Notes: a model not told the origin generated them from the letters alone. Positions 8,325 to 17,336 are shown, counted from the stretch's first letter. The stretch is 64,000 bases of DNA from Bradyrhizobium sp. JYMT SZCCT0180 (GCF_018130165.1 NZ_JAFCLZ010000036.1:1-64000), one strand, 5' to 3'. Program-made: numbers and translations.

Positions 8325-9884
8325 ATGCTACGCGCCATCGCAGCCGTCGCGGCACTGCTGGTGGCGCTCTGTCTTGCAACTGATGCGTCTGCGCATGCGT
8401 CGCTGATGGCTGCCGAACCTGCCGATGGCAGCGTCGTGGCCGAGGCGCCAAAGACCGTGCAGTTGCAGTTCAACGAAAGCGTCACGCCCGCTGTCGTCAA
8501 CCTGATCGATGCTGGGGGCAAGACGCGCGCCGTCACCGTTCGTGCGGTCGACCAGTCCGTCGTGATCGTGTTGCCTGACGATCTGCCGCGCGGGACGCAG
8601 GTCGTCAGCTATCGCGTGGTTTCCCAGGACGGACATCCCGTTGGGGGATCGGTGGTGTTTTCGATCGGCGTTGTGACGGCCAGCGCAGCCAAGTCGAATG
8701 GCGGCCCGGTTACGGTACTGATCTGGCTGGCCCGCATCGGGGTTTATGTCGGCTTGTTCGCAGGCGTCGGCGGCGCATTCTTTGCCGTATGGATCGGGCA
8801 GGGCGGAGCGCGCGTGATCACGGGGGCGCTTGCCGTCGGCGTCGCGAGCGCCGTCGCCTCACTTGGTCTGCAGGGTCTCGACTTGCTCGATCGACCGCTC
8901 GGCGGGCTGGCGACATCAGCGCCATGGAGCAGCGCGCTCGGAACCAGCCTCGGACCGTCGCTGCTGATTGCGATCGCGTCGATGGTCATCGCCTGGTTCG
9001 CGCGGCGCAGCCCGACCGGGATGACCGCCAGAGTATTGACTGTTCTCGCGATGGCGGGCGTCGGGCTGTCGCTGGCAACCAGCGGGCACGCCGCAACGGC
9101 GTCACCGAAATCGCTGACGGCGCCCGCAATGTTCGTCCATGGCGTGGCCATCGCCTTTTGGGTCGGCGCACTCGCGCCCCTCGTGGTGCTGGCGCACCAA
9201 TCGACGGGAGCTGTGGTGCCGGTGCTGCAACGGTTCTCGCGCCTGGCCGTGCCGGTCGTCGGGCTTCTGGTGTTGAGCGGATTGGGTCTGGCGATCATCC
9301 AGCTGGAAAGCGTTGGCGCGCTGATCGAGACCCGATACGGCATTATCCTGCTGGTCAAATTGATACTGGTCGCGATCCTGCTCGGGCTCGCCGCGCTGAA
9401 CCGGTACCGCCTGACACCGGCCGTGGCGGCCGATCCGGAGAAAACGCGGCCATTGATCGGCTCGATCCTGATCGAATGCGTCGTGGCGGTGGGCATCCTC
9501 GCCGTGGTCGCGACCTGGCGCTTCACGCCGCCGCCGCGTGTGCTGGCGGCCGCCGCGCAGGCGCCGCTGGCGATCCATATCCACACCGAGAGCGCGATGG
9601 CTCAGGTGTCGATTTCGCCGGGCAAGGTGGGTTCGGATGATTTCGTCCTGCAATTGCTGACCGGCGACTTCGGCGCGCTATCGGCCAAGGAGGCAACCCT
9701 GACGCTGAGCCTGCCGGAGCGCGGTATCGAACCATTCGAACGTCAAGCGACGCGCGGGCCGGATGGGTCCTGGCACGTGCGCGGCGTGCCGTTGCCGCTC
9801 GCCGGCCGTTGGCACATGCGGATCGACGCGCTGGTGACCGATTTCGAGAAGGTCACGCTGGAAGGAGACTTCGACGTGCGGTGA
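8325..9884 (+). CDS. pcuE: CopC-CopD fusion copper transport protein (YcnJ-like, PcuE)
   Basis: 519 aa. The signal peptide ends at ATDASA. A CopC domain follows, starting HASLMAAEPADGSVV with His as first mature residue (a Cu(II) ligand in the family) and closing with SQDGHPVGGSVVFSIG. From about residue 130 come eight or so membrane segments of a CopD domain. A soluble C-terminal part (about 415-519) closes the protein. YcnJ-type proteins take part in copper import. It lies 5 bp after pcuD and ends the operon; repeats follow immediately. The ATG at 8325 starts the signal peptide directly. Confidence 0.88.
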   Translation: MLRAIAAVAALLVALCLATDASAHASLMAAEPADGSVVAEAPKTVQLQFNESVTPAVVNLIDAGGKTRAVTVRAVDQSVVIVLPDDLPRGTQVVSYRVVSQDGHPVGGSVVFSIGVVTASAAKSNGGPVTVLIWLARIGVYVGLFAGVGGAFFAVWIGQGGARVITGALAVGVASAVASLGLQGLDLLDRPLGGLATSAPWSSALGTSLGPSLLIAIASMVIAWFARRSPTGMTARVLTVLAMAGVGLSLATSGHAATASPKSLTAPAMFVHGVAIAFWVGALAPLVVLAHQSTGAVVPVLQRFSRLAVPVVGLLVLSGLGLAIIQLESVGALIETRYGIILLVKLILVAILLGLAALNRYRLTPAVAADPEKTRPLIGSILIECVVAVGILAVVATWRFTPPPRVLAAAAQAPLAIHIHTESAMAQVSISPGKVGSDDFVLQLLTGDFGALSAKEATLTLSLPERGIEPFERQATRGPDGSWHVRGVPLPLAGRWHMRIDALVTDFEKVTLEGDFDVR

Positions 9885-10285
9885 CAGGGTGTGCTGCTTC
9901 GCCTCGCGCGCAAGCGCAATCTTGTGGCCAGCATGCGACAAAACAACCCGACGGGCAAATCAATTCTGTTTTACGGAAATCATGTCAAGTCCAAAATTTC
10001 TGTAAATCAAAAATGTTTCCCTTTCCTTCGACCCCAAATCACCGGCACATTCTCACCCATCCCGTCCTATCAAGAGGGGCGTTGGCCATCGTCACAACGA
10101 GGGGCGGGTCGCGGTGGACGCCGATGTTGCGATTGACGGTCGCGGCTGAAGCGTACGGCGAAAGCGTGTGGTCCTGGCACCCGTAACGGCGTCAAGTCCT
10201 TAAGGGAGCTAAAGCTTCCGGGGGACGACGGTGGCAATAGAGACCGTCTCACCGGGGAGAGCACGCCATAAGCCGTAAAGCCATT

Positions 10286-10396
10286 GCGCAGGGAATGTCG
10301 GATGCTCTCCGCTGCCCTGTATGCTCGTGTGCAGCTTTCTTTGCACTATTCGCACACGAGACCGCGGGTGCAGCGCGCATCCGGCATTCCCTGCGC
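10286..10396. repeat. Nested inverted repeat (cruciform-like element)
   Basis: The outer arms at 10286-10304 and 10378-10396 are 19 bp with one mismatch. The inner arms CTCGTGTGC (10324-10332) and GCACACGAG (10352-10360) are perfect. From memory this is part of a dispersed Bradyrhizobium/Rhodopseudomonas repeat; copy number cannot be tested here. Confidence 0.65.
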
Positions 10397-10623
10397 CCTC
10401 TGAATTTCGGGGGCGGAAGAATACCTGCAAACCTCGGGCGCATCGTGCCGCGAGAATGCGGCCGCATATTCAGTTGTCGTCACCCGCCCGAGTGCGCAAT
10501 TGCGCACGGGGGGCGGGTGACCCAGTATCCCAGAGACATCAATGATTGAACCGAGAAGCCGCGGCGTACTGGATCACCCGCTTTCGCGGGTGATGACTGC
10601 GTCGTGTGGGGCCGCACTATCCC

Positions 10624-10702
10624 CGTCATTGCGAGCGAAGCGAAGCAATCCATGTCTCGGCAGGGCGGCCCGATGGATTGCTTCGCTGCGCTCGCAATGA
10701 CG
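10624..10702. repeat. 30-bp inverted repeat (CGTCATTGCGAGCG type)
   Basis: The arms at 10624-10653 and 10673-10702 are complementary over 30 bp with one mismatch, around a 19-base loop. The arm beginning CGTCATTGCGAGCGAAGCG is a common interspersed repeat in many GC-rich proteobacteria. Confidence 0.8.
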
Positions 10703-10891
10703 CGGACGGAGCTGGTGGGACCAACCCGGACCTGATCGCGCCGCAATTATGGGCTCAAGATCGGGTGATCAAAACGGCCGGAAATCCGCGCATCTTGCGG
10801 CTTTTTAAGGTGTTCCGGCCTTGTATTTTCGTAGCCGATCCGGTTTCACTGCCATTCTTCCTTTCGTCCCCCTGATTCCCTGAGTTGACCC

Positions 10892-12214
10892 ATGCGATTG
10901 TCGCGGTTTTTTCTGCCCATCCTGAAAGAGAATCCGAAAGAGGCGGAGATCGTCTCGCACCGCCTGATGCTGCGCGCGGGCATGATGCGGCAGGAAGCGG
11001 CGGGCATTTACGCCTGGCTGCCGCTGGGTTTTCGGGTGCTGAAGAAGATCGAGCAGATCGTCCGCGAGGAGCAGGACCGCGCAGGCGCCCTGGAACTGCT
11101 GATGCCGACGCTGCAGCTCGCCGATCTCTGGCGCGAGAGCGGCCGCTACGACGCCTATGGCCCGGAAATGCTGCGCATCAGCGACCGCCACAAGCGCGAA
11201 CTGCTGTACGGGCCCACCAACGAGGAAATGATCACCGAGATCTTCCGCGCCTACGTCAAGTCCTACAAGAGCCTGCCGCTCAATCTCTACCACATCCAGT
11301 GGAAGTTCCGCGACGAGCAGCGTCCGCGTTTCGGCGTGATGCGTGGCCGTGAATTCCTGATGAAGGATGCCTATACGTTCGACATCGACGAGGCGGCGGC
11401 GCGTCGCTCCTATAACCGGATGTTCGTCGCTTACCTGCGCACCTTCGCGCGGATGGGGTTGAAGGCGATCCCGATGCGCGCGGAGACCGGCCCGATCGGC
11501 GGCGATCTCAGCCACGAATTCATCGTGCTGGCCGAGACCGGCGAGTCCGGCGTCTATTGCGACAGCGACGTGCTCAACCTGCCGATCCCGGGCGACGACG
11601 TCGATTATGACGGCGATCTGACCCCGATCATCAAGCAATGGACCTCGGTCTATGCCGCGACCGAGGACGTGCACGATGCCGCGCGCTTCGACAGCGAAGT
11701 GCCTGCCGAGAACAAGGTGCACACCAGGGGCATCGAGGTCGGCCAGATCTTCTACTTCGGCACCAAATATTCGGACGCCATGAAGGCGATGGTTGCGGGC
11801 GCCGACGGCGTCGACGTGCCGATCCATGGCGGCTCCTACGGCGTCGGCGTGTCGCGCCTGGTCGGCGCCATCATCGAGGCCTGCCATGACGATGCCGGCA
11901 TCAAATGGCCTGAGGCGGTGGCCCCGTTCACCGCCGTGATCCTGAACCTGAAGCAGGGTGATGCGGCCGTCGATGCCGCCTGCGAGGCGCTATATCGCGA
12001 GCTCGAGGCCAAGGGCGTCGATGTCCTCTATGACGACACCGATCAGCGCGCAGGGGCGAAGTTCGCCGCCGCCGACCTGATCGGTATCCCCTGGCAGATT
12101 CTGGTCGGCCCCAAGGGCCTCGCCGAGGGCAAGCTCGAGATCAAGCGGCGCAGCGACGGCTCGCGCGAGAATCTCAGCCCGGCGGAAGCGGTCGCCAGGA
12201 TAGTTGGACGATAA
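10892..12214 (+). CDS. proS: Proline--tRNA ligase (short alphaproteobacterial type)
   Basis: Class II aminoacyl-tRNA synthetase charging tRNA-Pro, 440 aa. Motif 1 region near QEAAGIYAWLPLGFRVLKKI, motif 2 as YHIQWKFRDEQRPRFGVMRGREF, and motif 3 as GSYGVGVSRLVGAIIE are in order. A C-terminal anticodon-binding domain follows (about residues 345-440). The length is about 130 residues below E. coli ProS because the editing insertion domain is missing, as is usual in alphaproteobacteria. Start ATG (MRLSRFFLPILKENPKEAE). It heads a run with the lol genes 94 bp downstream. Confidence 0.95.
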   Translation: MRLSRFFLPILKENPKEAEIVSHRLMLRAGMMRQEAAGIYAWLPLGFRVLKKIEQIVREEQDRAGALELLMPTLQLADLWRESGRYDAYGPEMLRISDRHKRELLYGPTNEEMITEIFRAYVKSYKSLPLNLYHIQWKFRDEQRPRFGVMRGREFLMKDAYTFDIDEAAARRSYNRMFVAYLRTFARMGLKAIPMRAETGPIGGDLSHEFIVLAETGESGVYCDSDVLNLPIPGDDVDYDGDLTPIIKQWTSVYAATEDVHDAARFDSEVPAENKVHTRGIEVGQIFYFGTKYSDAMKAMVAGADGVDVPIHGGSYGVGVSRLVGAIIEACHDDAGIKWPEAVAPFTAVILNLKQGDAAVDAACEALYRELEAKGVDVLYDDTDQRAGAKFAAADLIGIPWQILVGPKGLAEGKLEIKRRSDGSRENLSPAEAVARIVGR

Positions 12215-12308
12215 GCGGACGATCGCGGGATAAAGATTATCCACGGGGGGCGGGTATTCTTGGCCATTCTCGGCCACATTTGGCCCCGAATCATGGGATT
12301 ATCGAAAG

Positions 12309-13589
12309 ATGGATGAGACCATGAACGAGACAGTCCGAACCCCGCCGTTTTCGCAGTTCGAATGGCTGTTGTCGGGACGTTATCTGCGGGCGCGTCGTAA
12401 GGAAGGCTTCATCTCTGTCATCGCCGGTTTTTCGTTCCTCGGCATCATGCTCGGCGTCGCGACGCTGATCATCGTGATGGCCGTGATGAACGGCTTTCGC
12501 AAGGAACTGCTGGACAAGATCCTCGGCCTCAATGGACATCTCTTGATTCAGCCGCTGGAATCGCCGTTGACCGACTGGAAGGATGTCGCCGAGCGGATCA
12601 ACCAGGTTCAGGGCATCCGGCTGGCCGCGCCTGTCGTGGACGGCCAGGCCCTGGCGTCCTCCTACTTCAACGCCTCGGGCGTGCTGGTGCGGGGCATACG
12701 TTCCGCGGACCTGACCAACCTCACCTCGGTCGCCAAGAACATCAAGCAGGGCACGCTGGAAGGTTTTGACGAGGGGCAGGGCGTTGCCATCGGTCGTCGG
12801 CTCGCCGATACGCTGTCGTTGCATGCCGGCGACAGCATCACATTGGTTGCGCCGAAGGGGGCCGTGACCCCGATGGGCACCACACCGCGCATCAAGGCCT
12901 ACAAGGTCGCCGCGGTGTTCGAGATCGGCATGTCGGAATATGATTCGAGCTTCGTGTTCATGCCGCTGCCGGAGTCGCAGGCCTATTTCAACCGCAAGGA
13001 CGACGTCACCGCGATCGAGGTGTTCACCTCCAACCCGGACAGGATCGACGCTTTCCGCAAACTGGTGACCGAAGCGGCCGGGCGGCCGGTGTTCCTGGTC
13101 GACTGGCGGCAGCGCAACTCGACCTTCTTCAACGCGTTGCAGGTCGAACGCAACGTGATGTTCCTGATCCTGACCATGATCGTGTTGGTCGCGGCGCTCA
13201 ACATCGTCTCCGGCCTGATCATGCTGGTCAAGGACAAGGGCCAGGACATTGCGATCCTGCGTACCATGGGCGCCTCGCAGGGCTCGATCATGCGGATATT
13301 CCTGATCACGGGCGCTGCGATCGGCGTGGTCGGCACGCTGACCGGCTTTTTCGTCGGCATGCTGGTTTGCCTGAACATCGAATCGATCCGGCAATTCCTG
13401 TCGTGGATGACCAATACCGAGCTGTTCTCGCCGGAACTCTACTTCCTGTCCAAGCTGCCCGCCGAGATCGATTTCGGCGAGACCACCGCGGTGGTGATCA
13501 TGGCGCTGACGCTGTCGTTCCTGGCCACGCTCTATCCATCCTGGCGCGCGGCGCGCCTCGATCCCGTCGACGCACTCCGGTACGAGTGA
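12309..13589 (+). CDS. Lipoprotein-releasing ABC permease, LolC/E family (copy 1)
   Basis: 426 aa inner-membrane permease that, with LolD, releases lipoproteins from the inner membrane. Residues 1-20 are cytoplasmic (SGRYLRARRKEGF just before the first membrane helix at about 38-60). A long periplasmic domain follows (about 60-280), then three helices in the FtsX fold (AALNIVSGLIMLV, LITGAAIGVVGTLTGFFVG, VIMALTLSFLATLYP), ending WRAARLDPVDALRYE, the usual family end. The next gene is a near copy. Alphaproteobacteria commonly have a single such permease (LolF-type), so which E. coli name applies is unclear. Confidence 0.92.
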   Translation: MDETMNETVRTPPFSQFEWLLSGRYLRARRKEGFISVIAGFSFLGIMLGVATLIIVMAVMNGFRKELLDKILGLNGHLLIQPLESPLTDWKDVAERINQVQGIRLAAPVVDGQALASSYFNASGVLVRGIRSADLTNLTSVAKNIKQGTLEGFDEGQGVAIGRRLADTLSLHAGDSITLVAPKGAVTPMGTTPRIKAYKVAAVFEIGMSEYDSSFVFMPLPESQAYFNRKDDVTAIEVFTSNPDRIDAFRKLVTEAAGRPVFLVDWRQRNSTFFNALQVERNVMFLILTMIVLVAALNIVSGLIMLVKDKGQDIAILRTMGASQGSIMRIFLITGAAIGVVGTLTGFFVGMLVCLNIESIRQFLSWMTNTELFSPELYFLSKLPAEIDFGETTAVVIMALTLSFLATLYPSWRAARLDPVDALRYE

Positions 13590-14869
13590 TGGGTGAGACC
13601 ATGAACGAGACAGTTCGTACCCCGCCGTTTTCGCAGTTCGAATGGCTGTTGTCGGGACGTTACCTGCGGGCGCGCCGCAAGGAAGGCTTCATCTCCGTCA
13701 TCGCCGGTTTCTCGTTCCTCGGCATCATGCTCGGCGTTGCGACGCTGATCGTCGTGATGGCCGTGTTGAACGGCTTTCGCAAGGAACTGCTGGACAAGAT
13801 CCTCGGCCTCAACGGACACCTCTTGATTCAGCCGCTGGAATCGCCGCTGACGGACTGGAAGGATGTCGCCGAGCGGATCAGCATGATTCAGGGCGTCCGG
13901 CTGGCCGCGCCGGTGGTTGACGGCCAGGCGCTGGCGTCGTCGGCCTTCAACGCCTCGGGCGTGGTGGTGCGCGGCATGCGCGCCGCTGACCTGAACAACC
14001 TCACCTCGGTCGCCAGGAACATCAAGCAGGGCACGCTGGAAGGATTCGACGAGGGGCAGGGCGTTGCCATCGGGCGCCGGCTCGCCGATACGCTGTCGTT
14101 GCGTGCCGGCGACAGCATCACCTTGGTTGCCCCGAAGGGGGCCGTGACGGCGATGGGCACCACGCCGCGCATCAAGCCCTACAAGGTCGCCGCGGTGTTC
14201 GAGGTCGGCATGTCGGAATATGACTCGGGCTTCGTATTCATGCCGCTGCCGGAATCGCAGGTCTATTTCAACCGCAAGGATGACGTCTCCGCGATCGAGG
14301 TTTTCACCTCCGATCCGGACAAGATCGACGTTTTCCGCAGGCTGGTGACGGAGGCGGCCGGGCGGCCGGTGTTCCTGGTCGACTGGCGGCAGCGCAACTC
14401 GACCTTCTTCAATGCGCTGCTGGTCCAACGCAACGTGACGTTCCTGATCCTGACCATGATCGTGCTGGTCGCGGCGCTCAACATCGTCTCCGGCCTGATC
14501 ATGCTGGTCAAGGACAAGGGCCAGGACATTGCGATCCTGCGCACCATGGGTGCCTCGCGGGGCTCGATCATGCGGATATTCCTGATCACGGGGGCCGCGA
14601 TCGGCGTGTTCGGCACGCTGACCGGCTTTTTCGTCGGCATGCTGATTTGTCTCAACATCGAATCGATCCAGATATTCCTGTCGTGGCTCACCAACACCGA
14701 CATATTTCCGCGAGAGATCTATTTCCTCTCGAAGCTTCCGGCCGAAATCGCCTTCCGCGAGACCTCTGCCGTCGTGATCATGGCGCTGACGCTGTCGTTC
14801 CTGGCCACGCTCTATCCGTCCTGGCGCGCGGCGCGCCTCGATCCCGTGGACGCGCTCCGGTATGAGTGA
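13589..14869 (+). CDS. Lipoprotein-releasing ABC permease, LolC/E family (copy 2)
   Basis: 426 aa, same topology as copy 1, and by eye about 40 substitutions different from it (near 90 % identity). The first 50 and last 25 residues are almost unchanged. The start ATG at 13589 overlaps the stop of copy 1 as TGATG. The open frame extends further upstream inside copy 1, but MGETMNETVRTPP matches the start of copy 1. It overlaps lolD by 8 bases. The pair could form a heterodimer like LolC-LolE or be redundant homodimers. Confidence 0.92.
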   Translation: MGETMNETVRTPPFSQFEWLLSGRYLRARRKEGFISVIAGFSFLGIMLGVATLIVVMAVLNGFRKELLDKILGLNGHLLIQPLESPLTDWKDVAERISMIQGVRLAAPVVDGQALASSAFNASGVVVRGMRAADLNNLTSVARNIKQGTLEGFDEGQGVAIGRRLADTLSLRAGDSITLVAPKGAVTAMGTTPRIKPYKVAAVFEVGMSEYDSGFVFMPLPESQVYFNRKDDVSAIEVFTSDPDKIDVFRRLVTEAAGRPVFLVDWRQRNSTFFNALLVQRNVTFLILTMIVLVAALNIVSGLIMLVKDKGQDIAILRTMGASRGSIMRIFLITGAAIGVFGTLTGFFVGMLICLNIESIQIFLSWLTNTDIFPREIYFLSKLPAEIAFRETSAVVIMALTLSFLATLYPSWRAARLDPVDALRYE

Positions 14870-15575
14870 GGGCAAAATGGCCGAGGGCGCGGAAGATACA
14901 CCGGTGGTCTATCTCCACGAGATAAAACGCCAGTACACGCAGGGCGAGGCGACGCTGACCATTCTCAACGGCGCCAAGCTCGCGCTGTGGGCCGGGCAGT
15001 CGGTGGCGCTGGTGGCGCCGTCGGGCTCGGGCAAGTCGACGCTGCTGCATATCGCGGGCCTGCTCGAAAGCCCCGATGACGGCGAGGTCTATGTCGGGGG
15101 AGTGCCGACCTCGCAATTGTCAGACATCGACCGCACCCACATCAGGCGTTCCGACATCGGCTTCGTCTACCAGCAGCACCGGCTGCTGCCGGAATTCACC
15201 GCGCTCGAAAACGTCATGCTTCCGCAGATGATCCGTGGTCTCAAGCGCAACGAGACGATCAAGCGGGCAACGGAGATCCTGGCCTATCTCGGTCTTGGCG
15301 AACGCATCACCCATCGCCCGGCCGAACTGTCCGGCGGCGAGCAGCAGCGCGTCGCGATCGCGCGCGCGGTCGCCAATGCGCCGCGGGTGCTGCTGGCGGA
15401 CGAGCCGACCGGCAACCTCGATCCGCACACCGCCGATCACGTCTTCAACGCCCTGATGCAGCTCGTAAAGGCGACGCGGGTCGCGATGCTGATCGCAACC
15501 CACAACATGGAATTGGCCGGTCGCATGGACCGGCGGGTGTCGCTGGTGGACGGTCAGGTCGTCGAGCTGGAATGA
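14862..15575 (+). CDS. lolD: Lipoprotein-releasing ABC ATPase LolD
   Basis: 237 aa cytoplasmic ATPase of the Lol release complex. Walker A APSGSGKST, signature LSGGEQQRVAIARA, Walker B VLLADEPTGNLD and a switch His in ATHNMEL are all present, and the NLD...H pattern is typical of the LolD/MacB group. The ATG at 14862 overlaps the permease stop. A second in-frame ATG at 14877 (MAEGAED) with GAGGG 4 bases upstream is an alternative. It probably closes the proS-lol transcription unit; a 347-bp gap follows. Confidence 0.93.
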   Translation: MSEGKMAEGAEDTPVVYLHEIKRQYTQGEATLTILNGAKLALWAGQSVALVAPSGSGKSTLLHIAGLLESPDDGEVYVGGVPTSQLSDIDRTHIRRSDIGFVYQQHRLLPEFTALENVMLPQMIRGLKRNETIKRATEILAYLGLGERITHRPAELSGGEQQRVAIARAVANAPRVLLADEPTGNLDPHTADHVFNALMQLVKATRVAMLIATHNMELAGRMDRRVSLVDGQVVELE

Positions 15576-15922
15576 CGACAGCTTCAGAATTGGAATCGCT
15601 CCGCGCATTCGAATCGCGTCGAGCTCGGAGCGCATTCGTCGGTTCGATCACGGATCGTTGAACAACTTTAGCCGCGCACGCCCGCCATCTCTTCAACACA
15701 ATCTCACACGCCGATACCGCTGCGAGGTTCCATTGTGAGTTTTCTGCGGCGAACGTGCACACAATGTTTCGAAAAGTGCCTGTTACACAATATTAACTTA
15801 CATTTTCACTGAAGACGTTTCGCGTGCGCTGTTGCAGCCAAGTTACAGTAATTCAAACGAACAATGGTATGACGCTGCCACGGCCTTGGGGGCTGTACCA
15901 ACTGGAACGGGAATTAAAAAAG
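15576..15922. other. Leader/intergenic region before the outer-membrane barrel gene
   Basis: No gene seen. The right half is AT-richer than its surroundings (ACACAATATTAACTTACATT at about 15785-15804), as expected for a strong promoter and long 5' UTR of a major outer-membrane protein gene. I cannot fix the -35 and -10 boxes. Confidence 0.4.
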
Positions 15923-16669
15923 ATGAAGAAGGTTTTGCTTGTAACGGCCAGTCTGATCGCGCTCGGCGCGGCTGCGCCGGCAGTGGCTGCTGATCTCGCT
16001 GCGCGTCCTTACACCAAGGCGCCGCCGATGATCGCCGCTGTGTATGACTGGAGTGGTTTCTACATCGGCGTCAACGGTGGCGGCGGCTGGAGCCGCAATG
16101 ATTGGACCGCGGTTGCTCCCAACGTGCTGGTTGGCCCCGAGGGTTCGCATGACGCATCCGGCGGCACGGTCGGTGGTCAGGTTGGCTATCGCTGGCAGGC
16201 CGGCACCTGGGTGTTCGGTTTGGAAGCGCAGGGCAACTGGGCTGACTTCAAGGGCTCGAACACCAGCCTGCTGTTCCCCGGCTTCGTCAACCACTCGAAG
16301 ATCGACGCGTTCGGCCTGTTCACCGGCCAGGTCGGCTATGCCGTCAACAACGTCCTGCTCTACGTCAAGGGCGGTGCTGCTGTGACCTCGAACCGTAACC
16401 ACATCAACACCGTTGCTGGCGCGCTTGCTGCGTCCACCGGCGACGACACCCGCTGGGGTGGCACGGTCGGTGCTGGCCTCGAATACGGCTTCGCCCCGAA
16501 CTGGTCGATTGGCGTCGAGTACAACCACATCTTCCTGCAGGACCGGACCTACACCTTCACCACGCCGGCTGGCGTGTTCTTCGGCACCGATCGCGTCAGC
16601 CAGGACGTCGATCTCGTGACCGCTCGCCTGAACTACAAGTTCGGCGGCCCGATCATCGCGAAGTACTGA
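15923..16669 (+). CDS. Outer-membrane beta-barrel protein (Omp25/31-like)
   Basis: 248 aa. A classic signal peptide (KKVLLVTASLIALGAAAPAVAA) is followed by DLAARPYTKAPPMIAAVYDWSGFYIGVNGGGGW, the hallmark N-terminus of the rhizobial/Brucella small porin-like barrel family. Alternating strands follow, ending in a C-terminal strand VTARLNYKFGGPIIAKY. The true start is the ATG at 15923, with GGAACGGGA upstream; the frame is open back to 15824 without signal-peptide sense. Codon use is strongly biased to C-ending codons, suggesting high expression. A terminator follows within 45 bp. Confidence 0.9.
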   Translation: MKKVLLVTASLIALGAAAPAVAADLAARPYTKAPPMIAAVYDWSGFYIGVNGGGGWSRNDWTAVAPNVLVGPEGSHDASGGTVGGQVGYRWQAGTWVFGLEAQGNWADFKGSNTSLLFPGFVNHSKIDAFGLFTGQVGYAVNNVLLYVKGGAAVTSNRNHINTVAGALAASTGDDTRWGGTVGAGLEYGFAPNWSIGVEYNHIFLQDRTYTFTTPAGVFFGTDRVSQDVDLVTARLNYKFGGPIIAKY

Positions 16670-16710
16670 TCTGAGTACTGATTTCGCTACTCGCTAGCGA
16701 GACCATTGAA

Positions 16711-16737
16711 GCCCCGGGCGTCACCCGGGGCTTTTTT
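16711..16737 (+). terminator. Rho-independent terminator of the barrel gene
   Basis: Stem GCCCCGGG (16711-16718) / CCCGGGGC (16724-16731), 5-base loop, then TTTTTT. It stands 42 bp after the stop codon. Confidence 0.92.
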
Positions 16738-16829
16738 GTTGGGCCCACCGGTTCGACATTGCGGAAGTTTTTGTTAACGCGAGAGCGCGAGTCCGTTTAT
16801 CGCGCCCTTAACTACAGGAACTTCGCGGA

Positions 16830-16864
16830 CTTGAATCGCCTCGCCGCCGGCGCATAGTTGCGCA
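16830..16864 (+). promoter_or_regulatory. Candidate leaderless promoter (1 of 3)
   Basis: CTTGAA at 16830-16835, 17 bp, then CATAGT at 16853-16858 in the context CCGGCGCATA, then exactly 6 bases to the ATG. This spacing would put the transcription start on or next to the A of ATG. No Shine-Dalgarno sequence is present. The same arrangement recurs before 17337 and 17684. Confidence 0.5.
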
Positions 16865-17080
16865 ATGGCAAGCAGCATCTGGACCACAGAAGAATTTACC
16901 TGCCCCGGTTGCGGGATGGATTACTCCGCAACGAGGGAGCAGCATCAGCACAAGCATTCGGGCAAATTCGAATGCATGGTCTGCCAGACCGAAGTCCACG
17001 CCTGGTCCGGTACCCATGATTATTTCGGCTGGAAGCCGGTCAAGCGAACGCAGCCGGTGTTTGGACGAAAGACGGCGTAG
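16865..17080 (+). CDS. Small zinc-ribbon protein
   Basis: 71 aa. Two CxxC pairs, CPGCGMDYS and CMVCQTEVHAW, 22 residues apart form a likely zinc ribbon; a His-rich linker (EQHQHKHSG) lies between. No known catalytic motif. It resembles the 68-aa product at 17684 in layout (CxxC/CxC pairs followed by an aromatic-rich stretch), so both may belong to one small family of unknown role. The start has no ribosome site but a promoter-like box 6 bases upstream. Confidence 0.7.
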   Translation: MASSIWTTEEFTCPGCGMDYSATREQHQHKHSGKFECMVCQTEVHAWSGTHDYFGWKPVKRTQPVFGRKTA

Positions 17081-17124
17081 CCCGCGGGCTGGAATTGATG
17101 ATCTCCCGAAGGCATAGTCGGGAC

Positions 17125-17280
17125 ATGAAAATAAGATTCCCGATTATCGTTTCAGCCGTCCTGCTCGCCGCCGCAGCTTTGCTGATTTTCAACGGCCGCC
17201 TTCACGCGCGCGGTCCGCATCACCCCACCACGGAATGCGGCTTCTGGGGGCCGATGGAGGCGGGGATGTCGTGCCAGTGA
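17125..17280 (+). CDS. Small hypothetical membrane-anchored or exported protein
   Basis: 51 aa if started at MKIRFPIIV. One hydrophobic segment (IIVSAVLLAAAALLIF) is followed by a short periplasmic tail with TTECGFWGPMEAGMSCQ containing two Cys. It could be a cleaved signal peptide or an anchor. An in-frame ATG at 17095 would add ten polar residues. I do not recognise the family. It sits among other small genes on the same strand. Confidence 0.4.
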   Translation: MKIRFPIIVSAVLLAAAALLIFNGRLHARGPHHPTTECGFWGPMEAGMSCQ

Positions 17281-17301
17281 CAAGCAACGTTCCCTGAGGG
17301 C

Positions 17302-17336
17302 TGGCAACCGCGCCGGGCCGGGCGCATATTTGGGGC
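17302..17336 (+). promoter_or_regulatory. Candidate leaderless promoter (2 of 3)
   Basis: TGGCAA at 17302-17307, 17 bp, CATATT at 17325-17330, then 6 bases to the ATG at 17337. About 42 bases up to the ATG are closely similar to the region before 17684: GGCTGG..AA.CGCGC, then CGGGCGCATATT, then GGGGCATGG. Confidence 0.5.

Larger units (their letters stand above)
9885..10891. other. 1-kb gene-free block of interspersed repeats
   Basis: No credible gene lies between pcuE and proS. Short frames here (for example 10209-10467 minus) are the repeat-borne pseudo-ORFs I remember from Bradyrhizobium genomes. The block holds a large cruciform-like repeat (10286-10396), a palindrome around GTGCGCAATTGCGCAC at 10492-10507 flanked by CACCCGCCC / GGGCGGGTG, a small hairpin at about 10574-10596, and a 30-bp inverted repeat at 10624-10702. 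The proS promoter should lie in the last 150 bp. Confidence 0.6.
12309..14869 (+). repeat. Tandem gene duplication of the lolC/E-type permease
   Basis: Two 1281-bp units lie head to tail and overlap by one base. They are colinear without gaps at protein level and begin with the same nucleotide context (GAGACCATGAACGAGACAGT). Confidence 0.9.

Noticed and set aside
10070..10746. Several 60-90 codon frames between pcuE and proS
   Set aside because: They lie wholly in palindromic repeats and lack ribosome sites; I regard them as repeat-borne pseudo-ORFs.
13367..13588. Upstream extension of the second LolC/E permease
   Set aside because: It lies inside the first permease gene in another frame; the TGATG start matches the N-terminus of copy 1.
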